From: Stromatinia cepivora
Taxonomy: Eukaryota > Ascomycota > Leotiomycetes > Helotiales > Sclerotiniaceae
NCBI GenBank assembly: GCA_014898415.1
Contig: RCTD01000027.1
Location: 620,001-684,000 of the forward strand
Direction: 5' to 3'
Length of the DNA stretch: 64,000 nucleotides
Shown here: in pieces, positions 1 through 10,579 of the stretch
Layout: every line of letters starts with the position of its first letter
Numbering within the stretch: the stretch's first letter is position 1
Made by a program: the position numbers and the translations under genes
Notes under the pieces: model-generated
Told to the model about the DNA's origin: nothing
Databases searched by the model: none
Seen by the model: the letters and a program-made list of their open reading frames with translations, nothing else

Positions 1-1246
1 GAATTTTGCAGAATCCTGAATTAATTTTTGAATGTATTCTATACAAACAAAAGCAATGTAAAAAAGGAGAAGGAGTTTTAATAAAATATTTAATTCGATT
101 CAAAGGAAGAATAGCGGAATAGAATAAATAGGAATTAGATAGATAAATTCCAATAGAAATCGTTAAAGTATTTAAGGAATAGAATTATAAATATATTTTA
201 ATAGATAAATTCAAGAAGGGAATAATCAGGAGAAAATAGCTTTCGCTTTATTTTTTGTTATACTTTGGGGTAAAGCATTATTTATTAATAGTATTTATTA
301 TTAATTAGTTATTAGCTTAGTTTACTAAACGGGAGATCTTACTTTAGATAGAATTTACCCTATTGCTTTTAATCTTTATTCTTTTATACAATACAACTTT
401 GTACCAAAACCCTTCTCAAACAATCCTGGCCAAGCTTGCCAGAATAGGGCCATCAGAGCCACAACCGAAGTAATCAGAATGACAGTCCACATCATATTAG
501 ACTGGGTTCTGGCTACACAGAAGATACCTAAGGGAATGAAACTATAGATACCCTGACCAAAGCAGCTACAAGAATCAATAGGTATCAATATCAAGCAAAT
601 CAAAATACGTGAATGGGAAGACTTACTCAAATGATATGACCAAAAGCCTAATGCAAACCCAGATGCGCAAAGAAGTTTGTATGAATTCTGAATCGAAAAC
701 TCAAGAAGAGAGAGATTGCCTTGTAACAGCTTAGGTTATCAGGGTTGTTTCGGAGATGTCCGACGTTGTTGCGGGGTTATTGTACATACAGTAGTAGTAG
801 GTGCTCTGATCAGAAACTGCCTTCTTGAAAATGAGTTTTATTTTTATTTTCCTTTTATACAACTAAATGAAATAAATTCATCATTACAGTCACTGAGACA
901 TAATAGAGTAAATGTATAATGATACTAAACAATCTTTCACAAAATTCTCCAACAAAGTTTTCAACAATATTTCTGGAATTGAACATAAAAATTTCAGAAT
1001 GCAAGGTCATATTGTCTCTCCACTTTGCAATGTAACCCAACCAGGTAGGCTGAAAATTCACCTACTCAGGTTTACAGCGAATTACATGTGCATTATTCAA
1101 TGTTAGTAAGCCATCATTTGAGGAACAGCTAGGCGAATGGTATCTAACCCTAGTGGATGAATGCCCAATAAACCCTTTCGCAATGTGCTATCGCTTTCAT
1201 TTACAGAAATAAAATGCATATTATATCACCAGCTCACTCTCCTTGA
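1..1246. other. Gene-poor left edge, AT-rich
   Basis: Bases 1-370 are very AT-rich and hold no ORF. On the minus strand about 376-745 stays open in one frame for roughly 120 codons. It encodes hydrophobic segments (for example IPLGIFCVARTQ and MMWTVILITSVVALMALFW) but has no in-frame ATG. It could be a last exon or a decayed membrane-protein gene. I cannot identify it. The rest is the upstream region of the membrane-protein gene that starts at 1247. Confidence 0.4.
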
Positions 1247-2868
1247 ATGCCAGCCCATCTCACAAAAAGCATCATGATGTTCGACAACACAGCTGGGAGC
1301 CTTCGAAAGCAGTGGAGCAACCCTGGAGATATCTTGAGTCTTCTTCTTTTAATAGGTGGAGATATAGTGCAGAAGGCTATAGCTCAGCTGGTTGGGTACA
1401 CTGTGAATCCTTTTGGAAGTAACGGCCTGAACATCGGTCTTACACCTGTAGCATTTTCATTGTAAGCACCATTGGTTCTACTGTTCAATATTTCCAACGC
1501 TCATTTCCATCTGCGTGTTTTATCATTTGCATCTCCTACGCTATGTAATTTGAACTGTTCTTTTCTCTCACAAAATACATCCACCGGCAAATCCTAATTA
1601 CCTGATATTCTAGTGGATGGGTCGCTTATGGGTTTACAAGTCTGTTATCTGTTATTGGAGAGAGGAAATTGATGCCGACGGCCGATTTCCCCGTTATCGT
1701 AGTGAACTGTGCAAATGCTTTCGCTAGGACAAACCAGTCTTGGGTTCTTGGTCGACTATTGCGAGATCACGAGATAAGGAATGAAGTCGATTCATCGAAC
1801 CCACTCAATGGTCAACTTCCAAGCACCTCGCCGCAAGGACGAGCAGAATCAATCAGAATCGATATATTTGAGCTTGGAGTACCTTCAAAACCAAATCTTG
1901 ACCTAGTATGGTGGTTTGGATGGGTGACTATTATTACACAAATCGGAATTGCTATTCCACCTTGGTATCTTAATAAAAACTGGGGAATTATGATGATTGT
2001 TCTATGCGGAAACCTTCTAGCCTTTCTTACATGCGCCTTGCCACAATGGAGACAGGAAAAATGGGCGGGCCGAACCTTGGGCTCGGACGAGGTTACTTGT
2101 TTGACACGTGGAAATGGATATACTCACATCATGGTATTTATCGGCCGCAAAGGGTCCTGGAACCTCGAAACTCTCGCGACAGCTAGCTCGACTCCTCGCC
2201 CAGAGACCCCTGTTATATCGCTGATATTGGCTGTTTTATGGATTTGCCTACTTATCAGTGTATCGGGGCTTGAGGAACACGCCTGGTATTTGGTCGGTAT
2301 TGGAGGCATTGGAATGTTACAGAACGTCTTTGCTGCTGGAAAGGCGCGAGATCCTGGTGCTTCAGACTTCCATCTTACTAGGTTCTCTCGAATGCCAACT
2401 ATAATTGGAAAACGCCAAAGATTCGATGACGATCACGATGCAGAGGTAAACCTCGATCAGACCAAAAACGACTTATCACAATTATATACATGGTTGCAAA
2501 CAAGTGATCTAAGTGTACAGATGCTAAGGTGGTTGGATTCAATGACGAAAGAAGATGGTGTACCAAATTGGTTGGAGCTTATAAGATTCGAAAAAAACAA
2601 TATTGCGAATGTCCATGGTGCCTTACAAGAGCTTGAGAAATGGGTTCCTACTGCTGGACTTGCGATGATGCAAATATTTTTCCCTGCCAGTCTTCGGTAT
2701 GAAGACGATCATATCAGGAACAATGTGCATAAAAAATTCTGGAAAAGGGCTTATCATACAAAAGATGTTAGGAAGAAGGCAGAATATAAGAGAAGGGAAT
2801 CAGAAAGAAATCATAAGGGAAAGAATGGATATGAGAATAGCGTATTTTCAACTAAAATGCCGGTTTAA
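1247..2868 (+). CDS. Multi-pass membrane protein of unknown function
   Basis: Two exons (1247-1461, 1614-2868) with one 152-nt GT..AG intron (branch-like CTAAT near 1593) give 489 aa. The phases join exactly and keep a hydrophobic stretch continuous across the junction (PVAFSF-GWVAYGFTSLLSVIG). Hydrophobic segments lie near residues 25-50, 62-85, 135-160, 170-190, 245-265 and 270-290. A charged, basic C-terminal tail follows (KFWKRAYHTKD...), probably on one side of the membrane. No catalytic motif or known family signature is visible. It resembles the lineage-specific multi-pass 'hypothetical' proteins common in filamentous ascomycetes, but that is a general impression. The gene itself is well supported by length and phase closure; its function is unknown. 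Confidence 0.8.
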
Positions 2869-4976
2869 TATCTTGAGCTTAAAGATTCAAGATGGATTCT
2901 TCGTTTTTATTTTCTTCTTTTTGAGTATAAAAGAGTCAGAACTAAACCTCAAAGATGAAAGATCTTTTGTCTAATAACTTATACCGTATGTCTAAGTACA
3001 ACGGCTTGGACTGCCGAATTCTGCTGAATCAGTCGCGGTTTTATACAGCCTTAACCGTTGGCTCAGCTGTTGGGCCTTTACGCACCCGTTCTTTTACAAC
3101 TCCAGAAAACGGCGGTTCAACCCTCGCTCAAAAGCCGTTTCTTCTCATCCTCAATTCAGTCCGTGGACCCAGAGTATGATTTTCTCCCCATCATATTCCC
3201 GGCTTATTCCCAGCCTAATGGTCCGTGACCGAAGATCATCAAAAATCAAAAGTATATACTGTTGATAATTTTGGCAGACCCATAGAAAACAAGTGGTTAA
3301 GAAAAAGATAACGACAAACTCAGTTTGAATGATTTCAATATATTGGATAAGATTGTTTATGGCTTTTTTGACCTAGAATTCTCGGTATGGTAATTAAGGC
3401 GTTTTCGCTCTCCAAAAGTCGGCGACCACAATTATGACCAAGATTTGGACTAATAGATTATACACAAAGAATCACATAAGATATTATTAATATATCATCC
3501 AATCATTAATATTTTTGAAAAACCATTGGTATAGTTTTAGCAGCTTTCATTGATCAATCGTATCATCTATCGTCTCTCTCTACTCGTATAATTAAAAGTA
3601 TATCATACTCCACCTAAATATAAACCCTCTTGTAATCTATTATTCTGTAATATTCTTTTTGACAATATATATAAGATATCGATCAGTGATTAGTAAATTC
3701 CTATCACCATCATAATACATAGCATAAAAAACGTATCATTATGGATACAAACGACTACACACAACCAGTTTTTCTCACTTCGATATAAGAAAATGCCTAG
3801 CTGTAGATACAAATGATCTGATTTTTTCAGCTCGATATAAGAAAACATCTAATTATGGATACAAATGCTTATTTACCAAACCTCGTTTCCTCAACTCGGT
3901 ATAAAGGATACTTAATTGTAGGCAAAAAATACCTAACTATAGATTAAAGTTGACACACTCTTCGAAGAATAACAGAATTCAATTCTTCTGGAAATTCTGC
4001 TGGTTTTTCGTTATCCTGAAACAGGCATCAACAACTTGGTTCTCGTGAATACAACGTATAACATGAACACAGTATTCATACAAACAGTTATCAGGCATCC
4101 CAAATCTCTACTTACGAAGGCTTGTAAAGTAACAAGACAACTTCCCTTAAACACAATCTACACACTGTATAAATAACCGTTAGATCATCAAAGATGTTGT
4201 TTTTGTTGGAGAATCACATCAAGTTTAAGATTATATTCTGTGTGCAAAAGGTGGTGGGGTAAGCGAAAATGGAAAGGTGGGGTAGGAGTTACCGTAGGAA
4301 AGGGATGAGAGAAATTAGCTCAATGGCTAAGAAATTTTGTGGTAGAAAGAAATGCATTCTTGTTGTAATGTTGTTATCATATTATTGTCATAAAGTATAG
4401 AGTTTCACACCCTGGAACCCTACGGTATCAGTATTGCTTGAATATCTACATGTCTTGAAAATCTCACAATTACGGCCATGGATTTACTTTCAATGACGAA
4501 CAATGAAATCGATAATAAATATCCGTCGAATGAAGTGAGATGAGTATAGTACGGTGCTTTGTAGAATGCTAGATGCAAAATCTCAAGATAATGGAGAGAA
4601 TTGTACTATTCTAAGGATTACATCGAGTGTTTCTCTACACATTAGCCTACCATCTTCAGCGATTCTAACTCAGTTCCTATACTCCTACTAATGTGAAAGA
4701 GGTAGGTTGAGATACATGCGTCCCGATAGCACATTGCAAGGGGGAATAGGGATTGGAATTGATCAGATTACATTGTAGAGGCTTCAAGTAGTAGAATTCG
4801 TAGGTTTAAACAATGGTTTGGATTGTGTATAAATGGTATACAGAAAGACTAATGGAAAACGATTGAAGTCTTCAAAATGAAGGGAGCAGAGCCCTCTTTT
4901 ATATCTAACTACGAAGAGTCATGTAACCATATGACTGCGAACCAGCTACGTATTAGGCCTTGATATCCCAACTCTC
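2869..4976. other. Intergenic, no gene seen
   Basis: This 2.1-kb stretch separates the membrane-protein gene from the 3' end of the aminotransferase gene. Only short accidental ORFs occur. Around 3735-3925 there is a degenerate tandem array: the phrase GATACAAA(C/T)G is followed by CTCGATATAAGAAAA-like text about every 70 bp, in about three diverged copies. No tRNA or transposon ends were recognised. Confidence 0.5.
3735..3925. repeat. Degenerate ~70-bp tandem repeat, ~3 copies
   Basis: The recurring blocks are 'GGATACAAA(C/T)G', a T-rich spacer, then 'CT(T/C)GATATAAGAAAA' and 'CTA(A/G)(C/T)T(A/G)T'. They repeat with heavy divergence, and a weaker copy with CTCGGTATAAAGG follows. It is intergenic and non-coding. 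Confidence 0.35.
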
Positions 4977-6676
4977 TCACACTAATAGTTGTCTCCTATC
5001 TTCCACTGTGCGTAAAACTTTCCATAATCTAAATTGGCAGTATCAAATTAGCATATAACTCCAACTGCTGACCCTCTCGCGTCACATCCACCTCCAGGAG
5101 AAGAAAAACACTCACCTATCCATCCCAAATCTCAAATCTTTCTCGCCCATAGCAAAAGTAATACGATACCAACCCGGTTCTTCTGATGCAAAAGTTTCAC
5201 CTGTAGCTAACCAAATTCCAAATTCCAACATCTTGCACAAGAGAATGCGTTCTGCTTCGATAGTTGGCGCTGTGAGATATGAACGAAGATCTATCCAGAT
5301 GAATGGGCCACAGGAGCTGTATTTCAATTAGTTCATATCTTTACCAGGACGAGAGTTGAAGAAAATATATGTGCTTACGCAGGAATATAAGAAATCTCAA
5401 ATTCTTTCAACCGCTGTGTACAAATCTCATATGCGATAGTCATTCTTTGACCAAGAGTTGGAAAATAATAATCGAGGAATTTTTGATCATTTAACATTAA
5501 TGTCCATACGTGATCAGATAATGAAGATGCCCATGCGAATTTTGATATTGCTCCTAAAGTACGATGAAGGGTGGGATTATGTTGTGAGATGATACATCCG
5601 ATACGTAGACCATTGGAGCAAAAATCCTAGGACAATTTTGAGTATTTAATTTTCTTTATACTATGATTGAGTGTGAAAGGATGAAAGAGAAACATACCTT
5701 ACTCATACCATAAGTCACACAAACTAACGCCGGATCACAAAACCTTTCGATATCTAATGAAAGTATTGAGGTAAAAGACATTGGATTCGGTATATCCTGA
5801 TTGGGAAAAACAGCTTTGGCATATACTTCATCACTGATGAGATGGATATTGTACTTTGAACATAGAGAAAGATATGCCTCCAAGACTTCTGGTGCATAAC
5901 ATCTTCCAAGCGGATTATGTGGATTACAGAGCATAAGTCCTTTAATCTTGATACCTGTCTGTCGAGCCGCAAGAAGTGCTTCTTCGTGTTTATGGACTCC
6001 GGCCATGGTGGTTACATTTTCGAGTGAGCCAATTGATACAGGAACTACTTTGACTCTTTGTTTTCATGATCAGCATATATAAAAGAATCAGCAGACAACA
6101 ACATACACACCTTGCACGATCCTCAAAATCCCCTACAAATCCAAAGTAAAAAGGTTGAGCAACTAAGATTCCTTCATCCTCTTCTGCGATACAATAACTT
6201 AATGCATCAAGAATTGAAGAAACTCCTCCCATAACAGTTACATGATCTCTTGAAACAGATTCCTTAGGTGAGAAATTTGAGTTCCAAAATCCGGCGAGAG
6301 CAGCACGTAATTTGAAAGAACCAGTTGGGCCATCTCCGTATGTGAGCACTGAATTTTCGTTAGTATTTTGCTTATTCTCGAGGTGAGATGGAAAGCTATG
6401 AAACACAATACTTTTTGGAGTTGCCCTGAAATTCGAATTGATATATTCTGCAATTTCACGATGCCTAAAATTTACTTCAGTCAATTCCACCACCAAGACA
6501 GAAAACAACATCTCAGCTCAAGATAGAACATACATAAGTCTATTCTCCGCAATTCCCATAAGGAAAATGCCATCTGGATTCTCTTCTGACCACGGATTTC
6601 CAAACACTGTACCCATAAAATTTGGGATTTCTTCTGATGAAATGTTTTGAAGACATCGGGAAGAGAGGTTATCCAT
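4977..6676 (-). CDS. ACC-synthase-like PLP-dependent aminotransferase (class I)
   Basis: Six exons read from the minus strand: 6676-6534, 6464-6111, 6055-5698, 5626-5379, 5316-5116 and 5028-4977. Every phase closes and the product is 451 aa. It is a fold-type I PLP enzyme of the 1-aminocyclopropane-1-carboxylate synthase-like branch. Visible hallmarks are GIAENRLMHREI near the N-terminus, LTYGDGPTGSFKLRAALAGF, NPHNPLGRCYAPEVL (substrate/PLP pocket), HLISDEVYAKAVF (Asp and Tyr contacting PLP) and TYGMSKDFCSNGLRIG, whose Lys should carry the PLP Schiff base. Intron 3 falls directly after that Lys. The short last exon is inferred because it restores a family-like C-terminus (GMDRLWKVL); without it the frame stops just after the exon 5 donor. 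Fungal members may make ACC or act as aminotransferases or lyases in secondary metabolism. The substrate cannot be read from sequence. Confidence 0.88.
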
Positions 6677-7593
6677 CTTGAAGAATGAGAAATAGAAACC
6701 AGAAATTAATGAAACTCTAGGAAGAGATATGTACAGATAAAAAATCGTATTTTTATATCAAAATTGTGTAGATTGTAGATTGTAGATTGAGTCGAGGAGT
6801 AACTTTTGCGGAGTGAAAACTCAACAAACTGAAGATACGCTTTTCCTATTACGGAATAAGGTTGTGGGTCTATGATTGGATGATGGATCATAAATGTGGA
6901 TTAATAAGTTGGAAATTTTCCAAGTAGGAAATGACAAGTTTATACAGTTATGACATGCGGGGTTCAAGGAAGAATCCCGGGAAAACTGATACTTGCTCTA
7001 TCGACAAACAATCAGAATTAAAAGTATTGAACACAAATAAATCATTATTAACTGAGTTACAAATTTCAAATTGGGCATAGAAAATATCACCCGGAAAAGG
7101 TTACCTGAAGCTCATTTGTTTTCTAGTATAGTCATCAAGGTAAACGAGACAGCTTTTCGGTTTCGTCGCGAATCGAATTAATATTCAAGTTGTGACTCTT
7201 CCCATGCTCCACGGCGCGAAGCAATACAAACAATAATTATTTCACCACAAGAAACGCAAACAAACATCATGGCCATTTGCTGGTACAGTCCGATGTCTTC
7301 GTTGATGTTATCAGTGCAAAGTTGTCTACATTCATGAATGAAGCAAGCAGAGTCAATGAGATACCGAAGTCGAATCTCAGATATCGGTTCCGCTGCAATA
7401 CTTTTGTGCTGGACAAATTTGAATGATGCATGAAGTTTGTAATGGGCTTCTTCAAGTAAGATGGCCATTAGTTGCCAGTGAACGTGCCTGGTCATCAGGG
7501 GAACAGAGAATTTTTATCCCATATATTCACTCAAATACTATCAAAAAAAATAAACCGTCATATCTTCTAAGGGAACGTTTTCATCCCGACTTA
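6677..7593. other. Upstream region of the aminotransferase gene; one weak ORF
   Basis: This is the promoter-side region of the ACC-synthase-like gene, running up to a 694-bp inverted-repeat element. The minus-strand ORF 7178-7495 lies inside and is listed separately. Nothing else was recognised. Confidence 0.4.
7178..7495 (-). CDS. Possible small hypothetical protein or gene fragment (105 aa)
   Basis: An uninterrupted ATG-to-stop frame of 105 codons, starting MTRHVHWQLMAILLEEAHYK. It has a hydrophobic C-terminal part (MAMMFVCVSCGEIIIVCIA) and six cysteines. Residue composition looks protein-like rather than low-complexity. No family is recognised and no upstream exon is obvious. It begins about 100 bp from the end of an inverted-repeat element, so it may be a truncated remnant of a larger gene. 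A real gene is possible but unproven. Confidence 0.25.
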   Translation of the reverse strand: MTRHVHWQLMAILLEEAHYKLHASFKFVQHKSIAAEPISEIRLRYLIDSACFIHECRQLCTDNINEDIGLYQQMAMMFVCVSCGEIIIVCIASRRGAWEESQLEY

Positions 7594-8287
7594 GAGCCCG
7601 TTCTCTTCGCAGCTCACAGAAATATAATTTGAAATATAGAGTAATTTTAGCATCAAATTGAGCTCCACTTCTGAAATCATTGTTCTATTTGCAAATCACA
7701 AAATATAACCCTATTCAGGTATCTAATTCGTGAACAGGTATACAAATTACTTTCATACAAAATCAAATTCACGAATCTCAAGCAAAATTCAATTTAAGAA
7801 ATTGTTTTGATTTAAGGAAATATTTATTTAGATTAGATTTATTCGAATTTTAAAGCTAAGTGAACCCCATTAAATAAAATTTAGAATCACTTAACAATAT
7901 CTTAATAATTAATTAATATAATTTGGAAAAATTTGGTACCCAAATAAATATAATATTCAGCTTTCAAATGATGTAATTCTTTTTCAAAAATATTGAAAAT
8001 TCATAATTTTATTGATAATTGAAAGTTTAAATCTATGAAAACCCTTCATTTATAATGAATAAGCGAACAGCTTCATTTTCTCCACAATTCCTTCAAAATT
8101 ACCTTCGAAAATCTGGCAAAAGAATACCACATTCTTTTTAAAGTTTCTATCCAATTAGATTTTTTAATATGATTTTGATCAAAATCATTAATTTGCATGC
8201 CTACTCACGAATCTGTTTTCAGGCCGGCAAATTCGTGATTTGCAAGGCAAATCACAAATTTCTGTGAGCTGCGAAAAGAACGGGCTC
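7594..8287. mobile_element. 694-bp MITE-like element with ~32-bp terminal inverted repeats
   Basis: The left end reads GAGCCCGTTCTCTTCGCAGC followed by TCACAGAAAT. The reverse complement of the right end reads GAGCCCGTTCTTTTCGCAGC followed by TCACAGAAAT. That is one mismatch over about 30 bp. The interior is strongly AT-rich with no ORF, as expected of a non-autonomous element, possibly RIP-mutated. The outside flanks are CTTA on the left and ATAA on the right, so no clean target duplication is seen and the superfamily is open. Confidence 0.7.
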
Positions 8288-8619
8288 ATAAACTTTCAGT
8301 ACTTCGAGTGGAACTCTTGGATGAAGATAAAAGTTTGTTTTGTACTCTATGGGACAGGCATGGGTGAATGAGAGAGCGTGTTCAAACTTTGATTGTTAGT
8401 CAAATCTACTTGCTGAGGTGCTCTCAGCTGGTCCCTGCCCAAAGGTCGGTCCAATTAGATGTCATTCCCCCAGGCGGGGCATTCTCCGTAGACAACGATC
8501 AATCTACATCCCCTATTATCCAATAAAAAATGCATCGTTGTACTCAACTTTCCCATGGTCCCAGGAATCCGTACACTTCCTGAAGACAGCAAAAGACAAA
8601 AATATTATGACGATCTAAA
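8288..8619. other. Short intergenic spacer between element and tRNA-like sequences
   Basis: No gene is seen. A 66-codon plus-strand frame at 8418-8618 has no recognisable features. Confidence 0.4.
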
Positions 8620-8687
8620 TGAGTCCCGCAGGACTCGAACCTGCTATCAGGCATCGGTCTTGCCTTCGCTTCACGAAGGCAAGACCC
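8620..8687 (-). pseudogene. tRNA-like relic with intact T-arm and a 13-bp hairpin in the 5' half
   Basis: Read on the minus strand, the 3' half is a perfect tRNA T-arm (GCAGG-TTCGAGT-CCTGC, consensus B box), followed by GGGACTC and a discriminator A. The first seven bases, GGGTCTT, can pair with GGGACTC allowing wobble. A 5-bp anticodon-like stem AGGCA/TGCCT also exists, but position 33 is G rather than T, and there is no normal D-loop GG or A box. The 5' half is dominated by a perfect 13-bp inverted repeat at 8656-8686. It is most likely a rearranged tRNA pseudogene lying about 95 bp downstream of the intact tRNA-Arg. Confidence 0.45.
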
Positions 8688-8781
8688 ATATCTAACTCTA
8701 AACTTTATCGGGGGCGTTTAAAATGACAATGAGATGTCAAATTTTCTATTTCTTATTTAAAAAAAAAAATTGAAAAAATGA

Positions 8782-8885
8782 TGAGCCCCACAGGACTCGA
8801 ACCTGTAATCTTTTGATGGCCGGAATCAACTATAATTTTCATATAGAAGTCGAAGTCAAACGCGTTGCCATTGCGCCAGAGGCCC
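8782..8885 (-). tRNA. tRNA-Arg (anticodon TCG) with a ~32-nt intron
   Basis: Minus strand. The acceptor stem GGGCCTC/GGGGCTC pairs with two G-U wobbles. A D-arm GCGC..ACGC contains AATGGCAA. The anticodon stem is TTTGA/TCAAA and the loop is CTTCGA-A. The T-arm ACAGG-TTCGAGT-CCTGT is perfect. A roughly 32-nt intron sits one base 3' of the anticodon, the canonical position. Anticodon TCG decodes CGA. Mature length is about 72 nt before CCA addition. The A box (TGGCGCAATGG) and B box (GGTTCGAGTCC) are both good pol III promoters. Confidence 0.9.
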
Positions 8886-10579
8886 GATTTTGATATGTTC
8901 AAAGTCCACTTCTTTAAGATATATACTATCTTCAAACTAATTGAAGATAATACTTCATAGAATGGAGTGCTGAGCTGGTACGAATAGTACAACACGATTT
9001 CTCATATTGGTCCAGCTAGGCGTTTAGACCTTGCCAACGACTAGCTAGACTAGCGAGCTATTGCGTGATAGGGTAGTGTGTGTTACATTGATTGTGCAAT
9101 GAGGGGTTCATTGATGAATTGATTGAACGATAACGATGTGCTTCTACGAAAAGCTTCTATGCAGTCCGCACATGGGATTTCAACACTAGTGCTAGATGCG
9201 TTTAGTGTCGTAACACGGAAATCACGGGCTTTTTTGGGTTTTCCGTTGGATTGCCCCGCCCCAGATTGCGCAATTACTTTTGGGCGGTGATAAAGGTGGA
9301 TTGACGAGATCGGATGAACGAGAGAATATCACCAACAAGAACTCACACTAAACCCTTTTAAGAAAAGGATCGATAATGAGTTAGAATTCGGAATCTTCAA
9401 ATTCCAAAGTTTTTTCAATCTTGTATCGGAATATCTGAAATTCCGATGTTATTTGATTTATAAATTTTATCGGAATTTGAAAACTCCGAACCCTAACTCA
9501 TTATCGACCCTTTTCTTAAAAGGGTTTAGTGTGAGTTCTTGTTGGTGAATTTAGACTGTATGATCCTGACAATCTGGTCGGGCAAATATTAGGCAAATAT
9601 TAGGCCGCCCCTATATCTGACAAAACACAAACAAACCACAGCAATTTTCACTAGGAATTCCAGGCAGAATCGGTTTAATATTCGTCCGCTCAGAGATAGG
9701 CCCAATATCAAGACCACGTTTCTTTGTAGGATTATATGGTATAGGTTAAGAAAGCAAAGTGCATGACGAGCGTATCCACAATCTGATGGCTCACACGTTG
9801 ATGCATTTGAATTTTGCAAACTGAATTTGGGCGAAGCTTTCTTGGTGAAGTTCGATCTAACTTAGGTCTAGATGTCCAATGACAGCATCTATCCATGCGG
9901 AATGATACCTTGCTCACGTTTGGTGGTAGGGCTGTTTAGGGGTTTAAAGGTCTAGCTCGGACTGTGCGGACTTTTGTGCAAGAACCGAGTACAGGAGGTA
10001 CTTTTGAGTCTCTCTGTCTCTTTGTTGAATGCATCGGGATTCGGAAGTAAAAGTCTTTTTTTGTATTTCACATTCATGTATCTTTATACTAATCATGACG
10101 AATCTGAAATTTCTCAACAAATTATCACGTGGAAAAGTTTCCGTTTCAAAATAGTTGAAGATGGTAGGGTTTTCGCGTAGTACGCACTGTATCGGTATTC
10201 TACTTGTCCGAGTGGAATGCGGAAAACGTTATTTTTGGCGGATGGCTTGGTTGTAAATTACGCGCACATAGGATTCTCCTTTGATACCAGCCCGCAGTGT
10301 CGGTATCGGTATTTTTATTATTAGTTGATTGTTTTGGTGGGTCTAGTTTATTAGTATTTTCTGCATTGCTTACTTCACGACGTTTCCAGTCCGATGGTTA
10401 GAGATTACTTATAACTCGTTACCCCTTCCTTAAAGGAAAATAATACGCCTCTTGCGTTAATTTTCTTGTTACCTCTACTTGAGGATTTTTTTATTCTGTG
10501 ATTACTCTTAATACATTTCTATTTTTTCAGTTGATTCTTTCCTATCAATAGATCCATATCAATACCACAATTGCCCATC
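8886..10579. other. Intergenic: foldback MITE and upstream region of the ABC transporter
   Basis: It contains the 220-bp inverted-repeat element at 9329-9548 and the likely promoter and leader of the ABC transporter. The last ~120 bases before the ATG are T-rich and pyrimidine-rich, typical of a fungal leader. No other gene is supported. Confidence 0.5.
9329..9548. mobile_element. 220-bp foldback MITE with ~62-bp terminal inverted repeats
   Basis: The left arm starts TCACCAACAAGAACTCACAC and continues through TAAACCCTTTTAAGAAAAGG to about 9392. The right arm (about 9485-9548) is its near-perfect reverse complement with only a few mismatches in ~62 bp. The ~90-bp loop is AT-rich and non-coding. 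Arms this long mean the single strand would fold into a hairpin. No clear target-site duplication is visible (flanks GAATA and ATTTA). Confidence 0.8.
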
